A stretch of DNA of 64,000 bases from Arcticibacter eurypsychrophilus (GTDB lineage: Bacteria; Bacteroidota; Bacteroidia; Sphingobacteriales; Sphingobacteriaceae): contig NZ_MDFN01000008.1 in NCBI RefSeq assembly GCF_001730525.1, positions 1 to 64,000 of the forward strand, given 5' to 3'. Positions 53,434 to 62,200 of this stretch are shown here, piece after piece (the first letter of the stretch is position 1; each line of letters opens with the position of its first letter). The translations under genes were made by a program, and so were the position numbers. Under the pieces are notes generated by a model. That model had not been told where the DNA came from. It ran no database searches and worked only from the letters and a program-made list of their open reading frames with translations.

Positions 53434-53772
53434 TATACAGTGAAAGGAGGATGGTCGTTGGATAACAACATGCAGAGTAAAGTGATGGCAATGGTTTTTT
53501 CAATGGTTGCAGAAATTGAACGTGACCTAATCAGCAAGAAAACAAAGGAAGCCCTTCTGTCTATTAAGCTTTCTGGAGGTAAATTAGGTAGGCCAATAGG
53601 ACGAGGAAAAAGCAAACTTGATGTTTTGCGACCTGAAATAGAAGCGTTATTAAATAATGGAACTTCTCAAAAGTTTATTTCAAAATGATACAATATAACC
53701 GAAGCCACTCTTTCCAATTGGATAAAAAAGAACAGCATTCAAACTGTGACAAATAGATCCAAATTTTTATGA
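53434..53772 (+). pseudogene. Serine recombinase (resolvase/invertase) C-terminal fragment with nonsense codon
   Basis: The reading frame starts inside the catalytic domain (YTVKGGWSLDNNMQSKVMAM). It then shows the long helix AEIERDLISKKTKEAL and the basic loop GGKLGRPIGRGKSK leading to the helix-turn-helix. TGA at 53686 replaces a position usually occupied by Trp in this block; the frame then continues YNITEATLSNWIKKN to TGA at 53770. The Ser nucleophile region is lost. Next to the right inverted end, it fits a former tnpR. Confidence 0.8.
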
Positions 53773-53796
53773 AAGGAGACTTAGTCACAAAACGAA

Positions 53797-53832
53797 TCGT
53801 GACGAATTTGTTCCCTTTCTTTAATTCACCCC
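53797..53832 (-). repeat. Right terminal inverted repeat
   Basis: Read inward from 53832 it begins GGGGTGAATTAAAGAAAGGG and ends CGTCACGA, matching the left end. TTTAAT follows directly outside (53833-53838). Confidence 0.8.
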
Positions 53833-53993
53833 TTTAATCAATGATATTAGGTCAAAATTTGAGCATTAAGATGCAAACCATTAATATCTTTGGACTGCGG
53901 GATTGCTATATAATGGTGTGAGCTTACAATATTATTATTGTTTAGGGACGTTCCCTTTTATTTAAATATAAAGGAGCCTGAATTTAATTATCG

Positions 53994-54293
53994 TTAATAA
54001 ACGTCGTCATGTGAACCAATATCTAATAGAACAATATTTTCAGCACCCGGATCCGATAGGTCTTTTTCGATAACGAATATTATTCTACAATCATACCCAC
54101 ATGAGCAGGCTAAATAGGACGCTAGCCTGCCACTTAATTTATGAGTTCTTAAGGGCGGATCGTATACATCATCCTGTAACATATACAAGGTTTTAGCGAT
54201 TGCAGCTTTTAATGAATTGTTTCCGCTGATAAATTTTTTGTATGATTTTTCGAACGCTTTTGTTAAAACGAGTTTTCGACGCGATGGCATCAT
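53994..54293 (-). CDS. RelE/YafQ-type toxin, ribosome-dependent mRNA interferase
   Basis: About 99 residues with the RelE/ParE fold. The C-terminal half matches YafQ-type toxins: THKLSGRLASYLACSCG, CRIIFVIE and the end LLDIGSHDDVY, with the conserved histidines. Toxins of this type cleave mRNA in the ribosomal A site. The start is probably ATG 54293 or 54290, because the longer frame opens with TTG inside the antitoxin gene. It follows the antitoxin gene directly, a classical type II module. Confidence 0.85.
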   Translation of the reverse strand: MMPSRRKLVLTKAFEKSYKKFISGNNSLKAAIAKTLYMLQDDVYDPPLRTHKLSGRLASYLACSCGYDCRIIFVIEKDLSDPGAENIVLLDIGSHDDVY

Positions 54294-54295
54294 TA

Positions 54296-54505
54296 TCAAA
54301 GAGAATTTAATCTGTCGTTAACTTCTTTTGCATCTAGGGGAACACTTTTTCCGGCGTGATAGTCTTTTAAAGACTGCTTAGCTGATTTTGCAATGTCCTC
54401 ACGACGGGCTTCTATCTGACGTTTCTGAAGAATCACCAACAACATTTCTCTTGAATTATAATCCAGTTGCATGATGTCTTGTAATGCTGAATCTATTGTT
54501 GTCAT
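54296..54505 (-). CDS. Antitoxin of the RelE/YafQ-type module
   Basis: 69 residues, mostly helical, with an acidic and basic mix and a C-terminal tail (SVPLDAKEVNDRLNSL) of the kind that wraps a RelE toxin. The N-terminal part could dimerise, but no classical DNA-binding motif is obvious. It is preceded by a strong GGAGG ribosome-binding site. The stop codon lies 2 bp upstream of the likely toxin start. Confidence 0.78.
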   Translation of the reverse strand: MTTIDSALQDIMQLDYNSREMLLVILQKRQIEARREDIAKSAKQSLKDYHAGKSVPLDAKEVNDRLNSL

Positions 54506-54510
54506 AATAA

Positions 54511-54515
54511 CCTCC
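54511..54515 (-). promoter_or_regulatory. Shine-Dalgarno site GGAGG of the antitoxin gene
   Basis: GGAGG lies 5 nt before the antitoxin ATG on the leftward strand. Such sites are uncommon in Bacteroidota and no similar site precedes the housekeeping genes of this window, which hints at acquisition from elsewhere. Confidence 0.6.
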
Positions 54516-54576
54516 GTTTATATATACAAAATTAAAAATTCTAATTCAATTACATTCTATAAAACAAATAGTATTC

Positions 54577-56280
54577 TTATAGTTTTAAGTTTGCTTGAAC
54601 CTCTTTATCACTGTTTAACAACTGGATTAATAAACTAATGATGACTACCATTGCACAACCCAATACATTTAACCATAGGTAAGCCATTACTTCATAATAA
54701 AAGGCCGAGAAAACAATTATTTCTGTAATAATTGCAGCAGTAAAGACTGCATTCCCTTTTACTTTTCTAATGTAGAAGGCTACAAGAAATATACCCAAGA
54801 TAGTTCCATAAAACAGGGAGCCAAGGATATTTACAGCTTCTAAAAGGTTGCCTAGTTTACTGGCATACAGCGCCATTCCAATACTTAAGATTCCCCAAAA
54901 CAAAGTTGTGATTTTACTTATATTCAAATACCTAAGATCTGATCCCGTTTTATTGATCAGTCGTTTATAAATATCAACGGAGGTTGTAGATGCCAACGAA
55001 TTTAACGAACTGGCAGTGGAACCCATGGAGGCCATACAAACAATTGCGATGAGCAATCCAATCAAACCCTGTGGTAAATAATGGATCACAAAATTCAGGA
55101 ATACATAGTTGGTATCGTCCAGATCGGCATTCTTATCATTTTTTTTGATGACCGCTATGGCTGCAGTCCGCGTATCAAGAAAAGCGACATTAGCATTGTT
55201 TAGCTCATCCTGCTTTGAAGCTACATTTTGTCTCGTATTAAGTGAATTTTCTAACGCAATAACTTTTTCCTTTTTTGCTTCGAAAGCTTGATCGAATGCA
55301 GCTTCTTTTTGTGCAAATTCATCTTTATAGATACCTCTTTTTACTTTGTTAATCTCATACTGATTAAAGAACACGGGAGGCTTTTGGTATTGATAAAAGG
55401 AAAAGATCAGGATCCCTATGAGTAAAATCAGAAATTGCATTGGAATTTTAAGCACTGCATTCATCAACAACCCCATTCTGCTTTGACCAACTGTGCTGCC
55501 GGTGAGGTATCTGCCTACCTGAGACTGGTCTGTACCAAAATAAGATAGCTGAAGAAAAAAGCCGCCAATGAGTCCTGTCCAGATGGTATACCGGTTATTA
55601 AGATCAAAATCCCAGTTGATCACATTCATCTTCCCCATTTTTCCGGCTATTGATAGTGCCTGCCCGAAGCCTACTGTTGGCGGAAGGAGTGAAACAACAA
55701 CAATACCTGCCATGAACAACCCGGCGAATATGATACTCATCTGGAGCATTTGGGTATAGGAAACCGCCTTTGTTCCGCCAAAAACGGTATATAACACCAC
55801 CACACTACCTATGAATAAAGTAGTATAAGAAGTGTTGATATTTAAAATTGTGGCTAATATAATAGATGGTGCATAGATAGTAATGCCTGTGGAAAGGCCT
55901 CTTTGGATTAGGAATAGGAAAGCAGTTAATGCCCTTGTTTTTAGATCAAACCGTTGCTCCAGAAATTCATATGCGGTAAATACTTTAAGGTGGTGAAAGA
56001 TGGGGATAAAGGTAATGCACAGTACAATCATGGCTAGTGGCAGACCCAGATAAAACTGGACAAACTGCATGCCACTGGAGTATGCTAAACCTGGTGCGGA
56101 AAGGAAGGTTATAGCACTTGCCTGAGTTGCCATAACTGAAAGGCCGATACTGTACCAGGGCATAGAACGGTCTGCTAAGAAATAGCCATCCATGTTTTTA
56201 TTGCCCCGGCTTTTCCAGATACCATATACCACAATGAAGAGGATGGTAAAACCAAGGACTAACCAATCGACTAAACTCAT
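54577..56280 (-). CDS. Sodium:solute symporter (SSS family)
   Basis: About fourteen membrane helices over 567 residues, with the family pattern YFLADRSMPWYSIGLSVMAT in helix 2 and GGTKAVSYTQMLQM after helix 5. An extra charged coiled segment (about 300-370) sits between helices, as in several Bacteroidota members. It imports an organic solute with Na+ at the inner membrane; sugar, sialic acid or amino acid substrates are all possible. ATG 56280 is chosen because it overlaps the stop of a small membrane ORF (ATGA), implying coupling. Confidence 0.9.
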   Translation of the reverse strand: MSLVDWLVLGFTILFIVVYGIWKSRGNKNMDGYFLADRSMPWYSIGLSVMATQASAITFLSAPGLAYSSGMQFVQFYLGLPLAMIVLCITFIPIFHHLKVFTAYEFLEQRFDLKTRALTAFLFLIQRGLSTGITIYAPSIILATILNINTSYTTLFIGSVVVLYTVFGGTKAVSYTQMLQMSIIFAGLFMAGIVVVSLLPPTVGFGQALSIAGKMGKMNVINWDFDLNNRYTIWTGLIGGFFLQLSYFGTDQSQVGRYLTGSTVGQSRMGLLMNAVLKIPMQFLILLIGILIFSFYQYQKPPVFFNQYEINKVKRGIYKDEFAQKEAAFDQAFEAKKEKVIALENSLNTRQNVASKQDELNNANVAFLDTRTAAIAVIKKNDKNADLDDTNYVFLNFVIHYLPQGLIGLLIAIVCMASMGSTASSLNSLASTTSVDIYKRLINKTGSDLRYLNISKITTLFWGILSIGMALYASKLGNLLEAVNILGSLFYGTILGIFLVAFYIRKVKGNAVFTAAIITEIIVFSAFYYEVMAYLWLNVLGCAMVVIISLLIQLLNSDKEVQANLKL

Positions 56281-56399
56281 GAATAATAGAGGGTTATCAG
56301 GGAGAAAATGACAATCAATAAAATCAGCCAGCATACGACTATCCAATAATAGTGATTCCAGGATTTTATAAATGGTGGTAGCTCGTTTCCTTTATTCAT
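56277..56399 (-). CDS. 40-residue membrane peptide coupled to the symporter
   Basis: The ORF starts at ATG 56399 and encodes NKGNELPPFIKSWNHYYW followed by one membrane helix (VVCWLILLIVIFSLITLYY). Its stop codon overlaps the symporter start by ATGA. Short one-helix partners upstream of secondary transporters are known, and the PPFIKSWNxxYW stretch looks conserved in type. It could be an accessory subunit. It is shorter than usual gene-calling limits. Confidence 0.72.
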   Translation of the reverse strand: MNKGNELPPFIKSWNHYYWIVVCWLILLIVIFSLITLYYS

Positions 56400-56848
56400 A
56401 GTGATTAATCAGATGCCTTTCTTTACTGATGACCACAAATTAGTAAAGATTTTTCGTATAAGGACATTAATCAAGAAAGTTACATTGACGGAGAGAGTGT
56501 GAGAAGGATTCTTGATCAGATAGTATAGTTTCCGATCAAGAATCCTTTGTATTAGTTCATAACGCTTCGGCTAACATTCGATATATGTAATATGAGGCAG
56601 ATAGTCTGGTTGCCTTTTTCCGATGGCTGAACGGATGGTATTAGAAGAGCAAATCTTTTTAAAAAAAGAAGCTTTGTACCAATAAGTAGTATAGCGGGAC
56701 TATACGCATTCGTGGGATGAGATTCATTGTCGGGAAAATCACGATCAGGAGGTTCCTGCTGACAATAATCACTTTAAACGATGCTACTCTTAACGAAAAC
56801 GATATTATTGAATTAATATATAACAGGCAACTATACTTAATACTTTAA
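56400..56848. other. Intergenic region with a 14-bp inverted repeat
   Basis: AAGGATTCTTGATC (56504-56517) and GATCAAGAATCCTT (56534-56547) are perfect reverse complements around 16 bp; no T tract follows, so a classical terminator is unlikely. From about 56620 to 56800 a short protein-like stretch can be read on the plus strand but is broken by stops. No gene is called. Confidence 0.45.
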
Positions 56849-57592
56849 CTAGTTTTCAAACAATGCCTTTATATTTACTTTATGCGGCGTACCGGTTACT
56901 GGAGAGCCGTACTCAGTGGGCTCTGTTAAATAGAAAGTAATTATGCGTTTTTCCTCTACGCTTCCATAACCTAAATAGATATCGTCAAGTAAGGGTTGTT
57001 GGGTTTCATGGTCAACAAGCATAAATGTTATCCAGTAGGTTCTTTCTTTAAAAACCAACTCGGTAAATTCATCAGGAAAATTTTGGGGTATATTATCGAT
57101 CCTGCCACCTTCAATAAAATTGAAATTCTCATCCTCCCAATAAAATACAACATCAAAAGGCCTGTTGAATGCATTAGGAGCAAAATTAGCAAATTTAACT
57201 TTTATGTGTTCAGCATCAGGTTGTGGCTCAGTGGAGCCGTTGTTTTCGAGAATGACCGGAGTTACATCGTTTGTCGGCTGGAACAAAACCCAGTTTATGG
57301 TTTTATTAGCCTCAAAAGTATAAGTCGTGTCTAATAAAGATTTTCCGGTCGAATCTGTGATTGCTAACTTGCCTTTACCTACTGGAACCTTTATGTTGCT
57401 GAAGCTGGCACTAATTCCATTTAAAGCCTGACTATTATAGGTCATATATAAATCATTGCCGGTATAATTAGTCCTATTATCTAAATTCAGAAAAGCAAAC
57501 TCAACAGCTTCTACAGCTGTTTCTTTTTTACAGGCCGATAAGAGCATACAAAACCCAAATGTAAAAAGGATATATCTTAAAATTTTTATCAT
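56849..57592 (-). CDS. Lipoprotein of unknown function (DUF4397-like)
   Basis: 247 residues; the lipoprotein signal ends at LLSACKKET. The mature part is beta-rich with two repeats of the type VEFAFLNLDNRTN and VKVFANFAPNAFNRPFDV-like, resembling DUF4397-type surface lipoproteins of Bacteroidota. It lies 72 bp downstream of the beta-helix lipoprotein gene, separated by a perfect hairpin. It may bind ligand with the TonB receptor encoded upstream. Confidence 0.65.
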   Translation of the reverse strand: MIKILRYILFTFGFCMLLSACKKETAVEAVEFAFLNLDNRTNYTGNDLYMTYNSQALNGISASFSNIKVPVGKGKLAITDSTGKSLLDTTYTFEANKTINWVLFQPTNDVTPVILENNGSTEPQPDAEHIKVKFANFAPNAFNRPFDVVFYWEDENFNFIEGGRIDNIPQNFPDEFTELVFKERTYWITFMLVDHETQQPLLDDIYLGYGSVEEKRIITFYLTEPTEYGSPVTGTPHKVNIKALFEN

Positions 57593-57610
57593 GTTAAATA
57601 AATTTAACAA

Positions 57611-57636
57611 AGGCGGCTTCTTAAAAGAAGCCGCCT
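57611..57636 (-). terminator. Intercistronic perfect palindrome
   Basis: AGGCGGCTTCTT and AAGAAGCCGCCT form a 26-bp perfect palindrome between two lipoprotein genes of the same operon. Only a weak T-rich run follows leftward, so it is likely an attenuator or mRNA-stabilising hairpin that sets the ratio of the two genes. Confidence 0.65.
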
Positions 57637-57663
57637 CGTTGAGTAATTAATTGAGAAGGTTAA

Positions 57664-59064
57664 TTAATAAACTTTAGTCTGAGTAGTAAATACTGTCCAG
57701 TTTTTTAACCAGGTAGCGCCTGAAGCTGTACCTTTTGCAACCGCACCGGCTGTTGCTGGAATAGGTGAAGTTGAACGCGGAATCAACGTGTTCACGTTGT
57801 AAGCAGTAGAATGATCTGTGTAAAACGGCGTACCGCTAGTACCAAGTAACAAGTAAGTATTTGCAGAAGAAGCAGTACTTGCAGGAGTATATGCACCGGT
57901 TGCGCTATATGCATGTAGAATATTGCTGCTGAAAGTACCAGTTGCTAGATCTTCAGTAGTTACTCCATTTGGGTAGCCACCAATAACTGAATTCTGAATG
58001 TCAAAATTCGTATTTCTTCTAAAACGAGCACCTAATTTAAGCACTGAATTGTTTGAGCTTGTACCTAATAAGGTAAAGTTCCTTAACACAGGCAATGTTT
58101 TGGGAGTATTCGTATAAGGCGCAGCTTTTTCGTTATCCGATTCGATACCATTAGCATCAGATACACCACCAGAAGTACTGTGAGTAGAGCTTAAAGCTTT
58201 AAGACCTACTGCATACTGAATAGTACCGGTGTAACCGAAATCAAAATCAAAGTCATCGTCGTCACCACCTGCAGCAACTAAATAGGTTGCGTTTACAGTT
58301 CCACCGAAGAACTCGAAACTGTCATCGGCAGAATAAGTAACCTGGATGTGGTTTAAAGTTGTACCTGAACCGACACCACCAAGAGTTAAGCCATTGATCT
58401 CATTGTTAGCGAATAATACCAATCCAGGATATTCGATACGAACATACTTTAATATACCTGAATTATCTACATTGTCAGATCCACCATAAGTAATATCAAC
58501 ACCTGTAGGTGGAGTTGGTAAACCTTCAATAACTGTAGTATTCGGTTGATTAGTATCAGCATCTCCTAATAAAATTACCCCACCAAAATCACCTGCTGCC
58601 CTACTGCCAGGCGCATTAGGTGATGTAAACACGATTGGAAGGGCTTCAGTACCCTGCGCGTCGAGCATAGCACCTTTTACTACCACCAATACACCCCGAA
58701 TATTTTTGTTGATAGTTACACCGCCTTCTGTTGCAGTATAGGATTTAAACGCACCTGATGAAAGGATAGAACCCGCCGGAATTTTTAAGGTTTTACCGCT
58801 TGGCACATAACTTACACCATCAATTAACCAAACCTTGTTGCTGGTCAGGTTGATAATGTTGTCTGTGGCATTACCGTCAAAGTTGTCCTGAATGACTCCA
58901 TTAACATCAATAGCGATGCTTTGAGTAGGGTTTGTGAAACCTGCAGATGCAGCACGATCGTAGTTACCGCTACCATCATTACTTTGTTCTTTTCTGCAAC
59001 TAGTTACAAGGAAAGCGGCGGCTACTATAGCTACCAAGCCTGCATTTTTGATTTGTTTTACCAT
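57664..59064 (-). CDS. Beta-helix surface lipoprotein encoded next to a TonB receptor
   Basis: A lipoprotein signal (AAFLVTSCRKE) is followed by 440 residues rich in Gly, Asn and Thr with repeated short strands (ILKYVRIEYPG, FTLLGTSSNNSVLKLG), the pattern of a right-handed parallel beta-helix. GTLNHIQVTYSADDSFEFFGG-type segments are typical of proteins next to TonB receptors in Bacteroidota. An acidic run (GGDDDDFDFDFG) could bind calcium. It is probably the surface-exposed ligand-binding partner of the receptor encoded upstream, in place of a SusD protein. Confidence 0.78.
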   Translation of the reverse strand: MVKQIKNAGLVAIVAAAFLVTSCRKEQSNDGSGNYDRAASAGFTNPTQSIAIDVNGVIQDNFDGNATDNIINLTSNKVWLIDGVSYVPSGKTLKIPAGSILSSGAFKSYTATEGGVTINKNIRGVLVVVKGAMLDAQGTEALPIVFTSPNAPGSRAAGDFGGVILLGDADTNQPNTTVIEGLPTPPTGVDITYGGSDNVDNSGILKYVRIEYPGLVLFANNEINGLTLGGVGSGTTLNHIQVTYSADDSFEFFGGTVNATYLVAAGGDDDDFDFDFGYTGTIQYAVGLKALSSTHSTSGGVSDANGIESDNEKAAPYTNTPKTLPVLRNFTLLGTSSNNSVLKLGARFRRNTNFDIQNSVIGGYPNGVTTEDLATGTFSSNILHAYSATGAYTPASTASSANTYLLLGTSGTPFYTDHSTAYNVNTLIPRSTSPIPATAGAVAKGTASGATWLKNWTVFTTQTKVY

Positions 59065-59220
59065 TTTTTTTGTTGATTAATTTTTAGTACTGCTAAGTTA
59101 AAATGTTTATTGTTAAGTAAGTATTATTAATTGATATACAAATTATTATGACGTTTATATAAAGTTAGAAGTGAATTAATTATGCTATGAACCTTAACCA
59201 ACAAATTGTACTAGTTACTA

Positions 59221-62200
59221 TTAAAAACTGTAGGTAAATATCAAACTGTACGTTCGTCCGTACTCGGTTCCATATCGTATTCTATCACCATGCTCCAATT
59301 CATAATTATCCGTTCCTTTGATCCTTGTAAAACCATTGCTAAAGTCGCCCTCCCAAGAACTGGCGTTAGTGTAAAACTCATCACGGGTGTTCAACAGGTT
59401 AGCCACGTTAAACTTAATTTCTGCTTTTTGCTTTAGTAACTTTCCACTGAGTTGCAAGTCAACTAAGGTGCGCACCCTTTGAAATTCAGTCGATTTCGGA
59501 TCTACGGAGACGATATATGAACGATAACCAGATCTGTTAAAACTCATGGTGGCACCTGCATATGAAGACTGGTAAGCCAAACCTGCATTGATAATGTAGG
59601 GTGACTGGCCAATGAGCGGACGTTTAAAGTCTTGTACAACTTCTATCTTAGCCGGCTCTTTGTCAGGATTTGCATAATCATATTCTGGATTATCAATCTT
59701 TGAAATCGTTTTTATCTCGCTCCAGATATAGGCCGCGTTACCATAGATATTGAAGTTGGCCAGGCTTGGGCTAATCACATTCAGCGATTTGCGAAACTCC
59801 ATTTCAATTCCGGTGTTTTTCGCCGACTGTTGATTTTGATAGGTCAGTATAAGCGTAGAAGCTCCAGGGCTTAAATTTACGAGCTCCACAGGGCGATCTA
59901 AATATTTATGGAATCCTGATATTGAAAAGACCTCTCCGGGGGAAGGATAATATTCGAATCGCAGGTCAATATTTTGAATTTTGGTACTGCTTATATTGCC
60001 GCCGCTGATAGATGCTTGTAAGAATGGATCAGGGAATGCAAATGTGGCCGTCTCCCTAAAATCAGGTCTAATCATGGTTTTGGCATAGGCCGCACGAATA
60101 TTAGTTTTTTCACTAAGACTGAAAATAGCATTTACTGATGGCAAAAAATTCCAATTCTTTTCGCCGGTGAGTATAGGCACTTCCTGATTAATGATCGCAT
60201 CGGGGTTCTGTTCCTGTAGTAGTTGCCTGCGACGAATCTCTTTCTCCTGACGGTTTGCTAAGTTGAAGTTTTCAGCACGCAGTCCATACACTAAACGTAA
60301 TTTATTAGTAAAAAAGTGCTGATCCAGCATCAGATAGGCAGCATGGTATTTTGAGTCGGCATTAAAAAGACCTCCGTTTTCAGCATCCATATAATAGTAA
60401 GCCTGGTTAAGTCCATACCCGACTTTTTGCGGGGAAAGCAAAGTTTCATAGAAATCGGTAAATGTATGCTGGTCGCGCTTAGCATATATTTTTGCAAAAT
60501 AAATATCCTGGCTTCTCTTTTTATACCAGCCGGTGTAACCTGCCTTGACCAGGCTTCTATTTTTCAAAAATGGGAAAGGATAACTTAGGTTCAGTGCCCA
60601 GTTAAAATCGCGCTCTTTGATGGCCGTCCATAAACGATAGTCCCATACGTAATTACCGGCAACTGCTGCGAGCGTAGTTACATTTGGCCTTTGATAGAAG
60701 GTTCCAAATGTCTTATCCAAAAGAAAGTATGAAAATTTACGTGTATCCACATGCTGCTGGTTAAGGTTAGTGAATCCGCCGCTCCAGTCTAATTTGAAGC
60801 CCTTTTGCCCCATACTATGTTCTCCTTCAATTTTATGCTGCGATAAGGTGGTAAAAACAGGATCTATAAAATTATTATTAGTCATCTGGTTGTTGTTATT
60901 CAACCCTTTGCTGGTATAGAATTCTTCGTTAAAAATTCTTGTATAAAGATTTTTAATATTCACTTTGAACCTACGGCTTTGCAACCCCGCGTTTAAAACA
61001 CCACCAAGGGTAGTGTTAAAAATATAGGCTGTACCCCGGGTGGCAGTATCAGAAGGATCATTATAAAAATCTTTTCCCATACCTAGTTCTCTTGCCGATG
61101 TGAAAGCGTTTGCCTGCTGCGTATTTCGGTATGTAAGGCCTGCAATAAAACCCGCCTTTATGCCTTTGGCCTGGTTGAGCTCATATAATCTTCCTAATGT
61201 AAATCGATAATTCTGGTTCGGAGTTGCTGTATATTTATAGCGTTTAAAGCCGTCGGAATTGAAGCGTTTGCTTTGCTCAATTGCTCCGGCATAACCAGTT
61301 TTAAACCCATTTGCGTCGGTAGCCTCTATACGAGGGTCATCCTGACCAGATGCCATACTCCAGGATACCAGGTTATCCGGCCGTTTGCGCCTGCCGTCAT
61401 CAAAGCCCAAATAATCGCTTTTGTCCCGGCCGCCAGCAGAAAGGAAATCTTTTCCGGTCGTCCGATCATTATAACCGGCACCTAAGCTTATACTAAGATA
61501 ATTATTATTAGGAATGGCCAGGGTATTGACCATTACCTGCCCGCCAACAAATTCAGCGGGCATGTCAGGCGTAGCCGTTTTGTTAACTACCACACTGCTA
61601 ACCAGCTCTGTCGGAACGATATCAAACGAAAAGTTACGGCGATTGAGATCAGTATTTGGTAAGGTGAGACCGTCAATCAGTGACTGATTGTAGCGTTCAG
61701 TCAAACCGCGTACCACTACGTATTTATTATCTAAGATCGTAACGCCACTAATCCTTTTTAATACTGCCCCAACATTGTTGTCCGGTGTGCGGGCAATCTG
61801 TTCTGCGGAAATACCATCAGTAACCGAAGCAGCGTTTTTCTGCTGGGCATAAAGCCCTGCTATACTTTCTCTTCGGAAGGAAGATTTAACAATTACTTCG
61901 TTCAATGCTTTATTGGCAACATTCAGCACAATATCCAGACTTGTCAGCTGATCGTCTTTAACAATAACATCAGCTATACTTTTTGTCTGAAACGAGATAT
62001 AACTTACTTCAAGGGTATATGTACCAGCTGGTACATTAAATTGGTAGGTACCGTCAACGCTGCTCTGCATTGCCTTGTTCAGTTCCCGGATCCGGATGTT
62101 TGCTCCAGGAAGCGCTTCGCCTTTATTATCTACTATTTTGCCCGCAATGCGACCGGGCTGTGGTTTTCTTGCATTTTTAACCTGTGGTTTGGTGTAATTG

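Larger units (their letters stand above)
50943..53832. mobile_element. Decayed Tn3-family-like transposon carrying Rhs cargo
   Basis: The ends are imperfect inverted repeats of about 36-45 bp, both beginning GGGGT at the outer edge. Left is 50943-50978; right is 53832-53797 read inward; both contain AAGGGAACAAAT and CGTCACGA. A 6-bp direct repeat, TTTAAT, lies outside each end. Inside are a Tn3-type transposase fragment, a serine recombinase (resolvase-like) fragment, an XRE regulator fragment and a rearranged Rhs gene. GGGG ends, short AT-rich target duplications and a tnpA plus serine tnpR all fit the Tn3 family. All transposition genes are broken, so it cannot move by itself. Confidence 0.75.

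Noticed and set aside
53060..53503. Separate 147-residue gene on the minus strand
   Set aside because: It is a frame artefact: its middle is a fragment of the Rhs gene, its first ~24 codons are antisense to the recombinase fragment, and its last ~24 are the Rhs gene read in the wrong frame.
50943..53832. Invertible DNA segment driven by the serine recombinase
   Set aside because: Inverted repeats plus a serine recombinase would also fit an invertible cassette, but the GGGG ends, the flanking TTTAAT duplication and the Tn3 transposase fragment favour a transposon. The recombinase is broken in any case.
56504..56547. Rho-independent terminator in the 56.5 kb gap
   Set aside because: The stem is perfect but the loop is long and neither side has a T tract; neither neighbouring gene ends close to it.
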